From NCBI RefSeq assembly GCF_014898075.1, contig NZ_CP062976.1:2418001-2482000 (forward strand): a DNA stretch of 64,000 bases. Direction: 5' to 3'. The stretch is from Neisseria yangbaofengii (GTDB lineage Bacteria; Pseudomonadota; Gammaproteobacteria; Burkholderiales; Neisseriaceae). Positions within the stretch are counted from its first letter, which is position 1. Every line of letters starts with the position of its first letter. Position numbers and translations under genes: made by a program. Positions 50,611-59,411 of the stretch are shown piece by piece. Under the pieces are notes generated by a model. It was not told where the DNA came from, searched no databases, and was given only the letters and a program-made list of their open reading frames with translations.

Positions 50611-51248
50611 TGGGCAAAACGTTTTCGGAAAAACAAATAATACAGCGCCAGCGTGGTGACCACGCCGTTGGTCCAGCCGACCCACACGTCAGTCGGGTAA
50701 TGCACGCCCAGATACATGCGCGAATAGCCCATCAGCAGGGCAAAGCAAACGCCCGCCGACAAAATGATGCCGCGATGGCGCGAACGCATACAGAGCAAAA
50801 AGGCGATGGTCGCTAAGGCAGCGGAAAAGGTGCTGTGGCCACTGGGGAACGAGCTGTTAGTTTCCGCAATAATGCGCGGCCAAAATTCAGGGCGCGGGCG
50901 TGAAACGGAGAATTTGGCTGCCAGCATAATCAGCGTCGGCAGCAGGGTGCTCAAGCCGATAAACAGGCCGTAATCGCGCCTTCCGGTGAACAGCAGCCAC
51001 GCCACCGTCAGGGCAATCACCGGTACTGCCAGCGAAGTTTTGCCGACATAGTGCATCACGCCGGCAATCGGGGTAAACCATTCGCCGGTGTGGGTGTGAA
51101 TCCACATCATGAGCGGTTCTTCAAAAGCGAAACAATGGCCGGCAATGACATTGTTGGCGATGATGCCCGCGCTGACCAATAATGCGACACAGACAATCAG
51201 GATAAGGGTATGGCGGCCGGTGTGCGCGGATGCGGCGTAGGAATTCAT
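50607..51248 (-). CDS. PAP2-family membrane phosphatase
   Basis: The 213-residue protein has about six transmembrane helices and the three PAP2 motifs: KFSVSRPRPEF, SSFPSGHSTFS and SRMYLGVHYPTDVWVG (catalytic His residues in the last two). Substrates of relatives are phosphatidylglycerophosphate or undecaprenyl diphosphate, which gives a possible link to lipid carrier recycling. It is cotranscribed with the YheT-type gene. Confidence 0.92.
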   Translation of the reverse strand: MNSYAASAHTGRHTLILIVCVALLVSAGIIANNVIAGHCFAFEEPLMMWIHTHTGEWFTPIAGVMHYVGKTSLAVPVIALTVAWLLFTGRRDYGLFIGLSTLLPTLIMLAAKFSVSRPRPEFWPRIIAETNSSFPSGHSTFSAALATIAFLLCMRSRHRGIILSAGVCFALLMGYSRMYLGVHYPTDVWVGWTNGVVTTLALYYLFFRKRFAQ

Positions 51249-51549
51249 TGAAATACTTGAAATCTTGATAATTCAGTAGGTTAATAAAACAAAAACTATA
51301 AAAATTGCGATACTGATAGTCTATTGCATTAGTTTTTGATAATTATTGTTTTTTTCTCATTGGAAAAGCAGGTAAAGGCCGCAGCCTTGGCGTACAAAAC
51401 TTGCTATTCTGTCATCAAAAGGGTGCCGCATACAACATCGCTCCCGGCATACAAACCGTTGCCGTGCAGTTCGGACGGCATATAACAAGGCGTCAAGCGG
51501 TAAAGTAAAAAATCGCAAACGCCGTTTTACCCAACATACGGAGGTTATC
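51249..51549. other. Intergenic region upstream of the 30-residue protein
   Basis: The AT-rich half near 51260-51360 should carry the PAP2 promoter. The second half has a diverged uptake sequence (TTCGGACGGCAT near 51470) and leads to the small gene. I see no other gene. Confidence 0.55.
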
Positions 51550-51642
51550 ATGTCAGTCTTCTTTTTAAATGTGATTATGGTCATCGGTTTCGCATCGCTG
51601 GCAACGCTGGCGGCATTGTGGGTAAGCGAGCCGGATTTGTAA
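51550..51642 (+). CDS. 30-residue single-pass membrane protein
   Basis: A perfect GGAGG lies five bases before ATG 51550. The frame encodes MSVFFLNVIMVIGFASLATL, then AALWVSEPDL and stop. It is one hydrophobic helix with a short polar end. Small membrane proteins of this size often regulate a larger membrane complex; the partner is unknown. It is followed by an uptake-sequence terminator (51663-51700), which supports it as a separate transcription unit. Confidence 0.55.
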   Translation: MSVFFLNVIMVIGFASLATLAALWVSEPDL

Positions 51643-51662
51643 CTCAGTCTTTTATTTGGTTC

Positions 51663-51700
51663 AAAAGGCCGTCTGAAAAAAATATTTCAGACGGCCTTTT
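51663..51700. terminator. Bidirectional uptake-sequence terminator
   Basis: AAAAGGCCGTCTGAAA and TTTCAGACGGCCTTTT pair between the small membrane protein and the convergent CinA-type gene. Confidence 0.87.
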
Positions 51701-51715
51701 GCTGATCAATTATTT

Positions 51716-52513
51716 TCAAACCGTATCTTTCAGTTCGGCACCCAAATCGCATAAGTGCTGCAACACATCCGCCCACGCCGTATCCAGCAGCGCACAAGCC
51801 GCTCCTTCGGCCTTAATGCCGAAATCAATATGCGAATGTATGCGCCGGCCTTTGCCGTCGGTGCGCGCCACCGTCGGCAGGCTGTATGAGCGCACGCCGG
51901 GGTAAGTCCGCTCGATGTATTCCATCAGCGGTGCCAGGCGCGATTCGGGCTGGCCGAACACATACACGCTGCGAAAACCGCTTTCTACCTGATTGAAACG
52001 TTCGGCGTAATACGTATCCAACACCCATTCCGCCATCGGGTGTGCCATCACCGGAAAGCCGGGGAAGAAATAATGTTCGCGGATGGAAAAGGCGGCGATG
52101 CTGTTGAACGAATTTGGCACCAGTTCCGCGCCCTCGGGAAAATCGGCCATATTGAGCCGCTGCGCGTGTTCGGCCGAATCGAGCGGTTCACCGCGCTTGA
52201 GTGTCACGCCTTCGATGTTTTTCGCTGCTTCAGGGTGGCGTATTAACGGCACGCCCAATGCCGCTGCCGCGGCTTGACGCGTGTGGTCATCCGGCGTGGC
52301 ACCAATACCGCCGGTCACAAAGGTCGGCAGGCCGTCTGAAAAACTGCGCTGCAACTGCGTGACCAGCAAATCGAAATCATCGGGCAGATACTGCACCTGA
52401 TTGAGTTTCAGACCGCGCGATTCCAACAAAGATTTGAAAAACGCAAAATGCTTGTCTATCCGCGTGCCGTGCAGGATTTCGTCGCCGATGATGATGAGGT
52501 TGAATCGATTCAT
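51716..52513 (-). CDS. Molybdopterin-binding (CinA N-terminal, MoCF) family protein
   Basis: The 265-residue protein starts NLIIIGDEILHGTRIDKH and carries TFVTGGIGATPDDHTRQAAA, the two nucleotide-binding motifs of the MoCF_biosynth domain seen in MoeA, MogA and the N-terminal half of CinA. It lacks the C-terminal CinA deamidase domain. It may be a nucleotide pyrophosphatase-like protein. No molybdenum genes are adjacent. Confidence 0.85.
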   Translation of the reverse strand: MNRFNLIIIGDEILHGTRIDKHFAFFKSLLESRGLKLNQVQYLPDDFDLLVTQLQRSFSDGLPTFVTGGIGATPDDHTRQAAAAALGVPLIRHPEAAKNIEGVTLKRGEPLDSAEHAQRLNMADFPEGAELVPNSFNSIAAFSIREHYFFPGFPVMAHPMAEWVLDTYYAERFNQVESGFRSVYVFGQPESRLAPLMEYIERTYPGVRSYSLPTVARTDGKGRRIHSHIDFGIKAEGAACALLDTAWADVLQHLCDLGAELKDTV

Positions 52514-52621
52514 AATAAAAGCTTTCGTTTTTAGCAGGCCGTTTTAGCGGCGGAGGTGATATACGGGCACAAATTCCGTCTTTTCAGACGGCCTAAACTG
52601 GATTATCTGCCGTATTTATAA

Positions 52622-54034
<1,413 letters not shown>

Positions 54035-54062
54035 TTCGCTTGATTTGGACTGATTCAATCAT

Positions 54063-54101
54063 CAAGGCTGTCTGAAACAAAAGTTTTCAGACGGCCTTTT
54101 T
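54063..54101. terminator. Uptake-sequence hairpin with one changed arm
   Basis: AAGGCTGTCTGAAAC and GTTTTCAGACGGCCTT pair between convergent argG and rsmI. One arm is no longer a proper uptake sequence. Confidence 0.8.
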
Positions 54102-54128
54102 GTAAGGATTGGCAGATTTAACTCTGAT

Positions 54129-55007
54129 TTAACTCTGATTCTTCCATGCCAATGCCAAATCATACAACGCCTTTTTGCTCTCGCCGGTAATCTTTGCCGT
54201 CAAATCGGCAGCTTGTTTGGTCGGCAGCTCGGCGGCCAACACTTTCATTACGTTTTGCGCGTGTTCGGGCAAATCGCTGCTTTTTTCCTTAACGGCCGGA
54301 TGCAGAACCAACACCATTTCGCCGCGGGTTTGGTTGCTGTCTGCCTGTAAGGCCGTCTGAATTTCGCTGACCGTACCGCTTAAAAAGGTTTCAAAGGTTT
54401 TGGTGATTTCGCGCGCCAACACCAATTGGCGTTCGGGGAACAGGGCGGCCATGTCGGCCAGCGCGGCTTCGATGCGGTGCGGTGTTTCAAACATCACAAT
54501 CGGGTAATCGGCTTCTGCCCATTTGGCGAACAGTTTCTGCCGTTCGCCCGGTTTCGGCGGCAAAAAGCCGTTGAAATAAAAATTCGGCTCGCTCACGCCT
54601 GCGACGCTGAGTGCGCCCATCACCGCGCTGGCACCGACCACCGGCACCACTTTGTAGCCGGCTTGGCGCACGCGTTGGGTCAGTTTCGCACCGGGGTCGC
54701 ACACGGCAGGCGTGCCGGCATCCGATACTTGGGCCACCGTCAGGCCGTCTGAAAGATATCGGGTGATTTTGTCGGCCATGTGCTGCTCGTTGTGCTCGCG
54801 CACGCTGACGAGTTTGCCCTGTATGCCGTAGGCACTTAATAATTGGGCGGTCACGCGCGTGTCTTCGGCGCAGATGATGTCGGCGGTTTTTAGCACGGCC
54901 AAGGCGCGCAGGGTGATGTCGGCCAAATTGCCGATAGGGGTGGCGACCACGTATAATGTTTGCGCGCTCAGGCTGTCGTAGGCTTTTTGATGGTGTTTCT
55001 GAATCAT
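54129..55007 (-). CDS. rsmI: 16S rRNA 2'-O-ribose C1402 methyltransferase
   Basis: The 292-residue SAM-dependent enzyme of the tetrapyrrole-methylase fold shows YVVATPIGNLADITLRAL, CAEDTRVTAQLL, SDAGTPAVCDPGAKL and MFETPHRIEAAL, all RsmI landmarks. It methylates C1402 in 16S rRNA together with RsmH. A frame from 55289 adds 94 residues of poor quality, so ATG 55007 is chosen. It is divergent from yraN, a conserved arrangement. Confidence 0.96.
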   Translation of the reverse strand: MIQKHHQKAYDSLSAQTLYVVATPIGNLADITLRALAVLKTADIICAEDTRVTAQLLSAYGIQGKLVSVREHNEQHMADKITRYLSDGLTVAQVSDAGTPAVCDPGAKLTQRVRQAGYKVVPVVGASAVMGALSVAGVSEPNFYFNGFLPPKPGERQKLFAKWAEADYPIVMFETPHRIEAALADMAALFPERQLVLAREITKTFETFLSGTVSEIQTALQADSNQTRGEMVLVLHPAVKEKSSDLPEHAQNVMKVLAAELPTKQAADLTAKITGESKKALYDLALAWKNQS

Positions 55008-55074
55008 GATGTTATGCGGCTTTGAATGCCGTCTGAAAGAAAGTGCGCTCATTATATAATAAGGGGGACAAGAT

Positions 55075-55422
55075 ATGCGTTTAAACCACAAACAGGGCGC
55101 GGCAGGCGAAGATGCGGCGCTGGCTTTTTTGCAGCAGCAGGGCTGCCGGTTGGTGGCGCGCAACTGGCATTGTCCGTATGGGGAAATCGACCTGATTGTC
55201 AAAAACGGCAACATGATTCTGTTTGTTGAAGTAAAATACCGCAAAAACCAGCAATTCGGCGGGGCGGCATACAGTATTTCTTCGTCCAAATTATTGAAAT
55301 TGCAACGAAGTGTAGAGTATTATCTGCAACAATACGGCCTGAATCACGTACCATGCCGCTTGGATGCGGTGCTGATCCAGGGAAGCCAACCGCCCGAATG
55401 GGTGCAAAACATCACAGGTTGA
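55075..55422 (+). CDS. yraN: YraN/UPF0102 family endonuclease-like protein
   Basis: The 115-residue protein contains the restriction-endonuclease-like core: a Glu in the first helix (GAAGEDAALAFLQQQG), then CPYGEIDLIVKNGNMILFVE and VKYRK (D-ExK-type active site). Members are thought to be DNA/Holliday-junction-linked nucleases; activity is not proven here. AAGGGGGAC precedes the start. It ends seven bases before gmhA. Confidence 0.92.
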   Translation: MRLNHKQGAAGEDAALAFLQQQGCRLVARNWHCPYGEIDLIVKNGNMILFVEVKYRKNQQFGGAAYSISSSKLLKLQRSVEYYLQQYGLNHVPCRLDAVLIQGSQPPEWVQNITG

Positions 55423-55429
55423 TTTTTAG

Positions 55430-56023
55430 ATGACGACATTACAAGAGCGCGTGGCAGCGCATTTTAGCGAAAGTATCGAAGCCAAGCAGCAGGCGGCGCA
55501 AGTGTTGGCCGAACCGACCGCAGAAGCCGCCCGGTTGCTGCTGCAATGCCTGATGAATGACGGCAAAATTCTGGTGTGCGGCAACGGCGGTTCGGCTGCC
55601 GATGCGCAACACTTTGCCGCCGAGATGACTGGCCGTTTTGAAAAAGAACGCATGGAATTGGCCGCAATAGCACTCACCACCGATACTTCCGCACTCACCG
55701 CCATCGGCAACGATTACGGCTTCGACCATATTTTCAGCAAACAGGTGCGCGCCTTGGGCCGCGCCGGTGATGTGTTGCTCGGGATTTCCACTTCGGGCAA
55801 TTCCGGCAATGTCATCGAAGCCGTGAAAGCGGCACACGAGCGCGATATGCACGTTATCGCCATGACCGGCCGTGACGGCGGCAAAATGGCGGCCATGCTG
55901 AAAGACAGCGATGTGTTGCTGAACGTGCCGCATCCGCGCACCGCCCGCATTCAGGAAAACCATATTCTGCTGATTCACGCGATGTGTGACTGCATCGACA
56001 CCATGCTGCTAGAAGGCATGTGA
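55430..56023 (+). CDS. gmhA: SIS-domain phosphoheptose isomerase (GmhA/DiaA type)
   Basis: The 197-residue protein has the SIS sugar-isomerase fold, with VCGNGGSAADAQHFAAEMTG, LLGISTSGNSGNVIEA and IQENHILLIHAMCDCID. In Neisseria the gene at this place is usually named gmhA, which converts sedoheptulose 7-phosphate for LOS heptose. Its genomic context (yraN, BON lipoprotein) is that of E. coli diaA, a replication initiator partner, so the exact role is not settled by sequence. Confidence 0.88.
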   Translation: MTTLQERVAAHFSESIEAKQQAAQVLAEPTAEAARLLLQCLMNDGKILVCGNGGSAADAQHFAAEMTGRFEKERMELAAIALTTDTSALTAIGNDYGFDHIFSKQVRALGRAGDVLLGISTSGNSGNVIEAVKAAHERDMHVIAMTGRDGGKMAAMLKDSDVLLNVPHPRTARIQENHILLIHAMCDCIDTMLLEGM

Positions 56024-56026
56024 TTT

Positions 56027-56065
56027 CTTTTCAGACGGCCTCATTAGAATAAAGGCCGTCCGAAT
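56027..56065. terminator. Uptake-sequence hairpin after gmhA
   Basis: TTTCAGACGGCCT and AGGCCGTCCGAA form an inverted pair with a loop of about 13 bases. The second arm has C for T. Confidence 0.68.
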
Positions 56066-56094
56066 CCTGTTTGACATCATCCGAAAGGACGTTT

Positions 56095-56697
56095 ATGAAG
56101 AAAGCTCTCCAAACTCTGTTGGCGGCGGCTTTGCTGGCAGCAACCTTGAGCGGCTGCGTCAGCGCAGTAATCGGCGGCGCGGCTGTCGGTACCAAATCCG
56201 CGGTTGACCGCCGTACCGCCGGTGCACAAACCGACGACAACGTAATGGCCTTGCGCGTCGAGCAAACCGCTTTGTCTTACCTGCGCCAGAACAACCAAAC
56301 CGCTGATTACCAACCAAAAATCAATGTGGTCAGTTACAACCGCCGTTTGTTGTTGCTGGGTCAGGTAGCCACAGAAGGCGAAAAACGTTTTGTTGAACAA
56401 ATTGCCCGTTCCGAGCAGGCTGCGGAAGGTATCTACAACTACATTACCGTAGCCACGCCGAGCCGCAATTTCGGCAGCATCGGCGCCGATACTTGGGGCA
56501 CATCCAAAGTGCGCGCTACTTTGCTGGGCGTAAGTCCGGCTACCCAAGCGCGTACCAAAATCGTAACTTATGACAACGTGACTTATGTGATGGGCATTCT
56601 CACGCCTGAAGAGCAGGCTTTGATTACCCAAAAAGTCAGCACCACACTTGGCGTGCAAAAAGTCGTTACCCTGTATCAAAACTACGTTCCACAATAA
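56095..56697 (+). CDS. BON-domain outer-membrane lipoprotein (YraP/DolP-like)
   Basis: The 200-residue protein has lipobox LSGC (Cys about 22) followed by two BON domains (INVVSYNRRLLLLGQVATEG and TKIVTYDNVTYVMGILTPEE). It corresponds to the meningococcal antigen GNA2091, the homologue of E. coli DolP, which supports outer-membrane integrity and BAM function. Its place downstream of yraN and gmhA is conserved. Confidence 0.92.
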   Translation: MKKALQTLLAAALLAATLSGCVSAVIGGAAVGTKSAVDRRTAGAQTDDNVMALRVEQTALSYLRQNNQTADYQPKINVVSYNRRLLLLGQVATEGEKRFVEQIARSEQAAEGIYNYITVATPSRNFGSIGADTWGTSKVRATLLGVSPATQARTKIVTYDNVTYVMGILTPEEQALITQKVSTTLGVQKVVTLYQNYVPQ

Positions 56698-56700
56698 CAA

Positions 56701-56733
56701 ACAGGCCGTCCGAAACCTTTCAGACGGCCTTAC
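56701..56733. terminator. Uptake-sequence hairpin
   Basis: CAGGCCGTCCGAAA and TTTCAGACGGCCTT with a two-to-three base loop, right after the BON lipoprotein gene. Confidence 0.75.
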
Positions 56734-56773
56734 CGAACCCTTGATTCGCCACACCAACAGACAGTTTCTATTC

Positions 56774-57391
56774 ATGGCAAAACAGAAATTCCAACTCAGA
56801 CCCAAACACTTAATCACCGCCACCTTGGCCGTGTGTGTCTTGGCTATCATCGCACTGATTATCGGGGTAATCGGTACGTTTAAACCGCGTGACGAAGAGC
56901 GCCGTCAGGAAGGGCAAACGCAAAAACAGCAACGCGAAGCCAATCGCGTTGAAGTATGGAAGCCCAACGGCAGCAGTCAAGAAGCCGTTATACTGAATCC
57001 TGATGCCCTCAACACGCCGCGCCGCCCATCGGATGGACAAAACGCAGAGGATAGCGGCGGGCAGGCCGGACGTAATCCGTTTATCAATTCTTCGCCCTCA
57101 CGCAGCCGTGCCGAATCGCGTGAATCGCAAGAACAGCCACGCCCCGTCAGTCCGCGCAGCGACAGCGAAAGTAACCGTGCCCGTCCGGCAGAAACGAAAC
57201 CTGCCCGGCCATCACCGTCGCTGCAAAGCCCGACGGTTACGCCGCCACGTCCGGTAGAGCAAGCTGTGCCTGTTCAACCGCGCAGTGAGCCGAAACCGGA
57301 ACCTCGCCCGGAACCTAAGCCTGAGCCACGGCCTGTACCGGCTCCGCAACCTAAGCCGCAGCAAAAAGAAGTCATCGATAATTTATTCTGA
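56774..57391 (+). CDS. Membrane protein with long Pro-rich tail
   Basis: The 205-residue protein has a short basic N-terminus (MAKQKFQLRPK) and one transmembrane helix (residues 13-37). A disordered Ser/Arg/Pro-rich periplasmic region follows, with repeats of EPKPEPRPEPKPEPRP near the C-terminus. It ends EVIDNLF. The layout is TonB-like, but without the C-terminal TonB domain. No family is recognised. It may span the periplasm or bind the cell wall. Confidence 0.7.
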   Translation: MAKQKFQLRPKHLITATLAVCVLAIIALIIGVIGTFKPRDEERRQEGQTQKQQREANRVEVWKPNGSSQEAVILNPDALNTPRRPSDGQNAEDSGGQAGRNPFINSSPSRSRAESRESQEQPRPVSPRSDSESNRARPAETKPARPSPSLQSPTVTPPRPVEQAVPVQPRSEPKPEPRPEPKPEPRPVPAPQPKPQQKEVIDNLF

Positions 57392-57437
57392 GGCGCCGGC
57401 GGCCAACCACAGTTTTAAACCTTTCAGACGGCCTGAT

Positions 57438-57637
57438 GTAGGAAATCCCGGCGTTGTTTACACTTTTTCTTTTTTGCCTGAAGACCCGTTTTAGGATTTC
57501 CGAGTGTTGCCAAGAATGCCGAAAGGCACGGCAAAGCCGCATGGTTCTTGATAACGCCCGAAAATCCCAAAACAATTGCTCAGGCAAAAACAAAAGCTGT
57601 TTTGCATAAAAATTGTAAACAATCCGGCGGTTTCCTA
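57438..57637. repeat. About 200-bp imperfect palindrome
   Basis: Arms match inward from both ends: GTAGGAAATCCCGGCG and GTTGTTTACA at the left pair with TGTAAACAAT and CCGGCGGTTTCCTAC at the right. Further in, TTTTGCCTGA pairs with TCAGGCAAAA, GTTTTAGGATTTCCG with CGAAAATCCCAAAAC, and GCCAAGAATG with GGTTCTTGAT. The centre lies near 57533. It could fold into one long hairpin in RNA or a cruciform in DNA. No coding is likely. Confidence 0.65.
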
Positions 57638-57644
57638 CGCTTGG

Positions 57645-57782
57645 AACCTTTACAAAATCCCCGTCTTTAGTACATTCTTCGTTATCCACTGCTCGAAAGC
57701 CTGCCTATCTCCATGATATGCCTGCGCTTTCTGTGCTGCTAACTTCGAACTGTACTCAAATCCGGGTTTTTGCAAAGGTCTC
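57645..57782. mobile_element. Possible IS5-type (IS1106-like) remnant or MITE
   Basis: The left end GAACCTTTACAAAATCCCC and the inverse of the right end, GACCTTTGCAAAAACCCGG, are imperfect inverted repeats of about 19 bases. They resemble the GACCTTTGCAAAA ends I remember for IS1106 in Neisseria. The interior has only broken coding. Confidence 0.4.
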
Positions 57783-57852
57783 GGCCTAGAGGAATGCTTA
57801 ATATGGATTCCCCATGACTAGGCCGTCTGAAAACATGAAGGAATGTATCAAC

Positions 57853-58635
57853 ATGATGGATGAAGTATCAATTAAAACCCCCGAAGAAATCGAGAAAATG
57901 CGCGAACTCGGCCGCTTGGTGGCCGAGGCACTCGATTACATCACCCCGTTTGTAAAACCGGGCATCACCACCAATGAAATCGACAAGCTGGTGTACGACT
58001 ACCATGTCAACGTGCAAGGCGGTTATCCCGCACCCTTGAATTACGGCAATCCGCCGTATCCGAAATCCTGCTGCACGTCTGTCAATCACGTGATTTGCCA
58101 CGGCATTCCCGACGACAAACCGCTGAAAGAAGGCGACATCATCAATATCGACCTGACGATTAAAAAAGACGGTTTTCACGGTGATTCCAGCCGGATGTTT
58201 GCCGTCGGCAAAATCAGCCCGATTGCCCAGCGTCTGATTGACGTAACCCACGCTTCGATGATGGCGGGGATTGAAGCGGTGAAACCGGGAGCGACTTTGG
58301 GCGATGTCGGCTATGCCTGCCAGAGCGTTGCCGAAAACGCCGGCTATTCGGTGGTGCAGGAATTTTGCGGACACGGCATCGGCAGAGGCTTTCACGAAGC
58401 GCCGCAGGTGGTGCATTACGGCCGTAAAGGGCAAGGGCTGGTGTTGCAGCCGGGCATGATTTTTACCATTGAGCCGATGATTAATCAGGGTAAACGCCAT
58501 CTGCGTATCCTCAACGACGGCTGGACGGTGGTCACGAAAGACCGTTCTTTATCAGCCCAATGGGAGCACGAGGTTTTGGTAACCGAAACCGGCTATGAAA
58601 TCTTAACCATCAGTCCGGCAAGCGGCAAACCTTAA
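57853..58635 (+). CDS. map: Methionine aminopeptidase, type I
   Basis: The 260-residue enzyme removes the initiator Met. Metal ligands are visible in order: Asp in IINIDLTIKKDGFHGDSS (two Asp), His in CGHGIGRGFHEAP, Glu in IFTIEPMIN and Glu in AQWEHEVLVTE. The start at 57853 follows AAGGA ten bases upstream; starts at 57835 and 57856 are also possible. It is transcribed after the long palindrome, which could affect its leader. Confidence 0.96.
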   Translation: MMDEVSIKTPEEIEKMRELGRLVAEALDYITPFVKPGITTNEIDKLVYDYHVNVQGGYPAPLNYGNPPYPKSCCTSVNHVICHGIPDDKPLKEGDIINIDLTIKKDGFHGDSSRMFAVGKISPIAQRLIDVTHASMMAGIEAVKPGATLGDVGYACQSVAENAGYSVVQEFCGHGIGRGFHEAPQVVHYGRKGQGLVLQPGMIFTIEPMINQGKRHLRILNDGWTVVTKDRSLSAQWEHEVLVTETGYEILTISPASGKP

Positions 58636-58925
58636 TTGAATTGTTTGGTTGTGTAAAAGTCTTGTGAAGTTTGGGTCTGTCTGTGGATTCAAGATATTGA
58701 TTTTTATATGAATAATTTTTTAAAATATTTATATAAGAAATATTTATCCGGATTATGACAAGCGCGACAAAACTTCTTTCGAATAATCTGTCTAATATAT
58801 CTGTACGATGGGGTATCGATATAGATCTTATGCTTTAATTTGATGCGGGCAATGCGTTTGCCTGACTGGGCACAAGGCTCTTAGAGATACTGCTAGACTG
58901 AAATATACGATAAGAAGGAAATCTC
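58636..58925. other. AT-rich intergenic region before the XRE regulator
   Basis: About 290 bases. AT-rich segment at 58700-58750; no hairpin terminator, uptake sequence or gene was recognised. It likely contains the regulator's promoter. Confidence 0.5.
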
Positions 58926-59219
58926 ATGAAGTCGTTTGAGAAAATTGACAATATCCGCGACATCCGCAAAAAACTCGGTTTAAATCAAATGGACTTTTGG
59001 AGCCGCATCGGTGTGACCCAGTCCGGTGGTTCGCGTTACGAGTCCGGCCGCAACATGCCTAAGCCGGTACGTGAGCTGTTGCGTCTGGTGCATATCGAAC
59101 ATGTGGACTTGTCAAAAGTCAACCGCGATGATTTGGCCGTTGCTTCTTTGCTGAAAAACCGCGATCCAGATCTGTACGCTTCTTTGAAAAAAGAAGCCAA
59201 GGCCGACAAAAATAAATAA
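58926..59219 (+). CDS. Small XRE-family helix-turn-helix regulator
   Basis: The 97-residue protein carries a HTH segment LNQMDFWSRIGVTQSGGSRY (about residues 19-38), then a short helical region and a Lys-rich end (KKEAKADKNK). It is close to the single-domain HTH proteins conserved in Neisseria next to map or valS. The target is unknown. GAAGGAAATCTC precedes the ATG. It is followed by an uptake-sequence terminator, so it is monocistronic. Confidence 0.8.
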   Translation: MKSFEKIDNIRDIRKKLGLNQMDFWSRIGVTQSGGSRYESGRNMPKPVRELLRLVHIEHVDLSKVNRDDLAVASLLKNRDPDLYASLKKEAKADKNK

Positions 59220-59259
59220 GCTGTGTTGTTTATGGCTGTCGCCAAGCAGATGTAAACCC

Positions 59260-59303
59260 GAGGCCGTCTGAAACGCAAATCTCGTTTCAGACGGCCTTTT
59301 TGC
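59260..59303. terminator. Uptake-sequence terminator after the XRE gene
   Basis: GAGGCCGTCTGAAACG and CGTTTCAGACGGCCTTTTT form a stem with a T tract on the plus strand. Confidence 0.87.
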
Positions 59304-59411
59304 GTTATAATCAAGCCTATCCGATTTTCGACATCCGCTGCACCTTAAAATGCACATAATTTAAAGGGAAGGGCGGATGTTTTGTCATATTTTTATCAAA
59401 CAGAATCCATC

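Larger units (their letters stand above)
57392..57852. other. Intergenic region before map
   Basis: About 460 bases without a gene. Most is taken up by a long imperfect palindrome (57438-57637) and an adjoining IS5-like end-bounded fragment (57645-57782); an uptake sequence lies near 57822. Confidence 0.7.
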
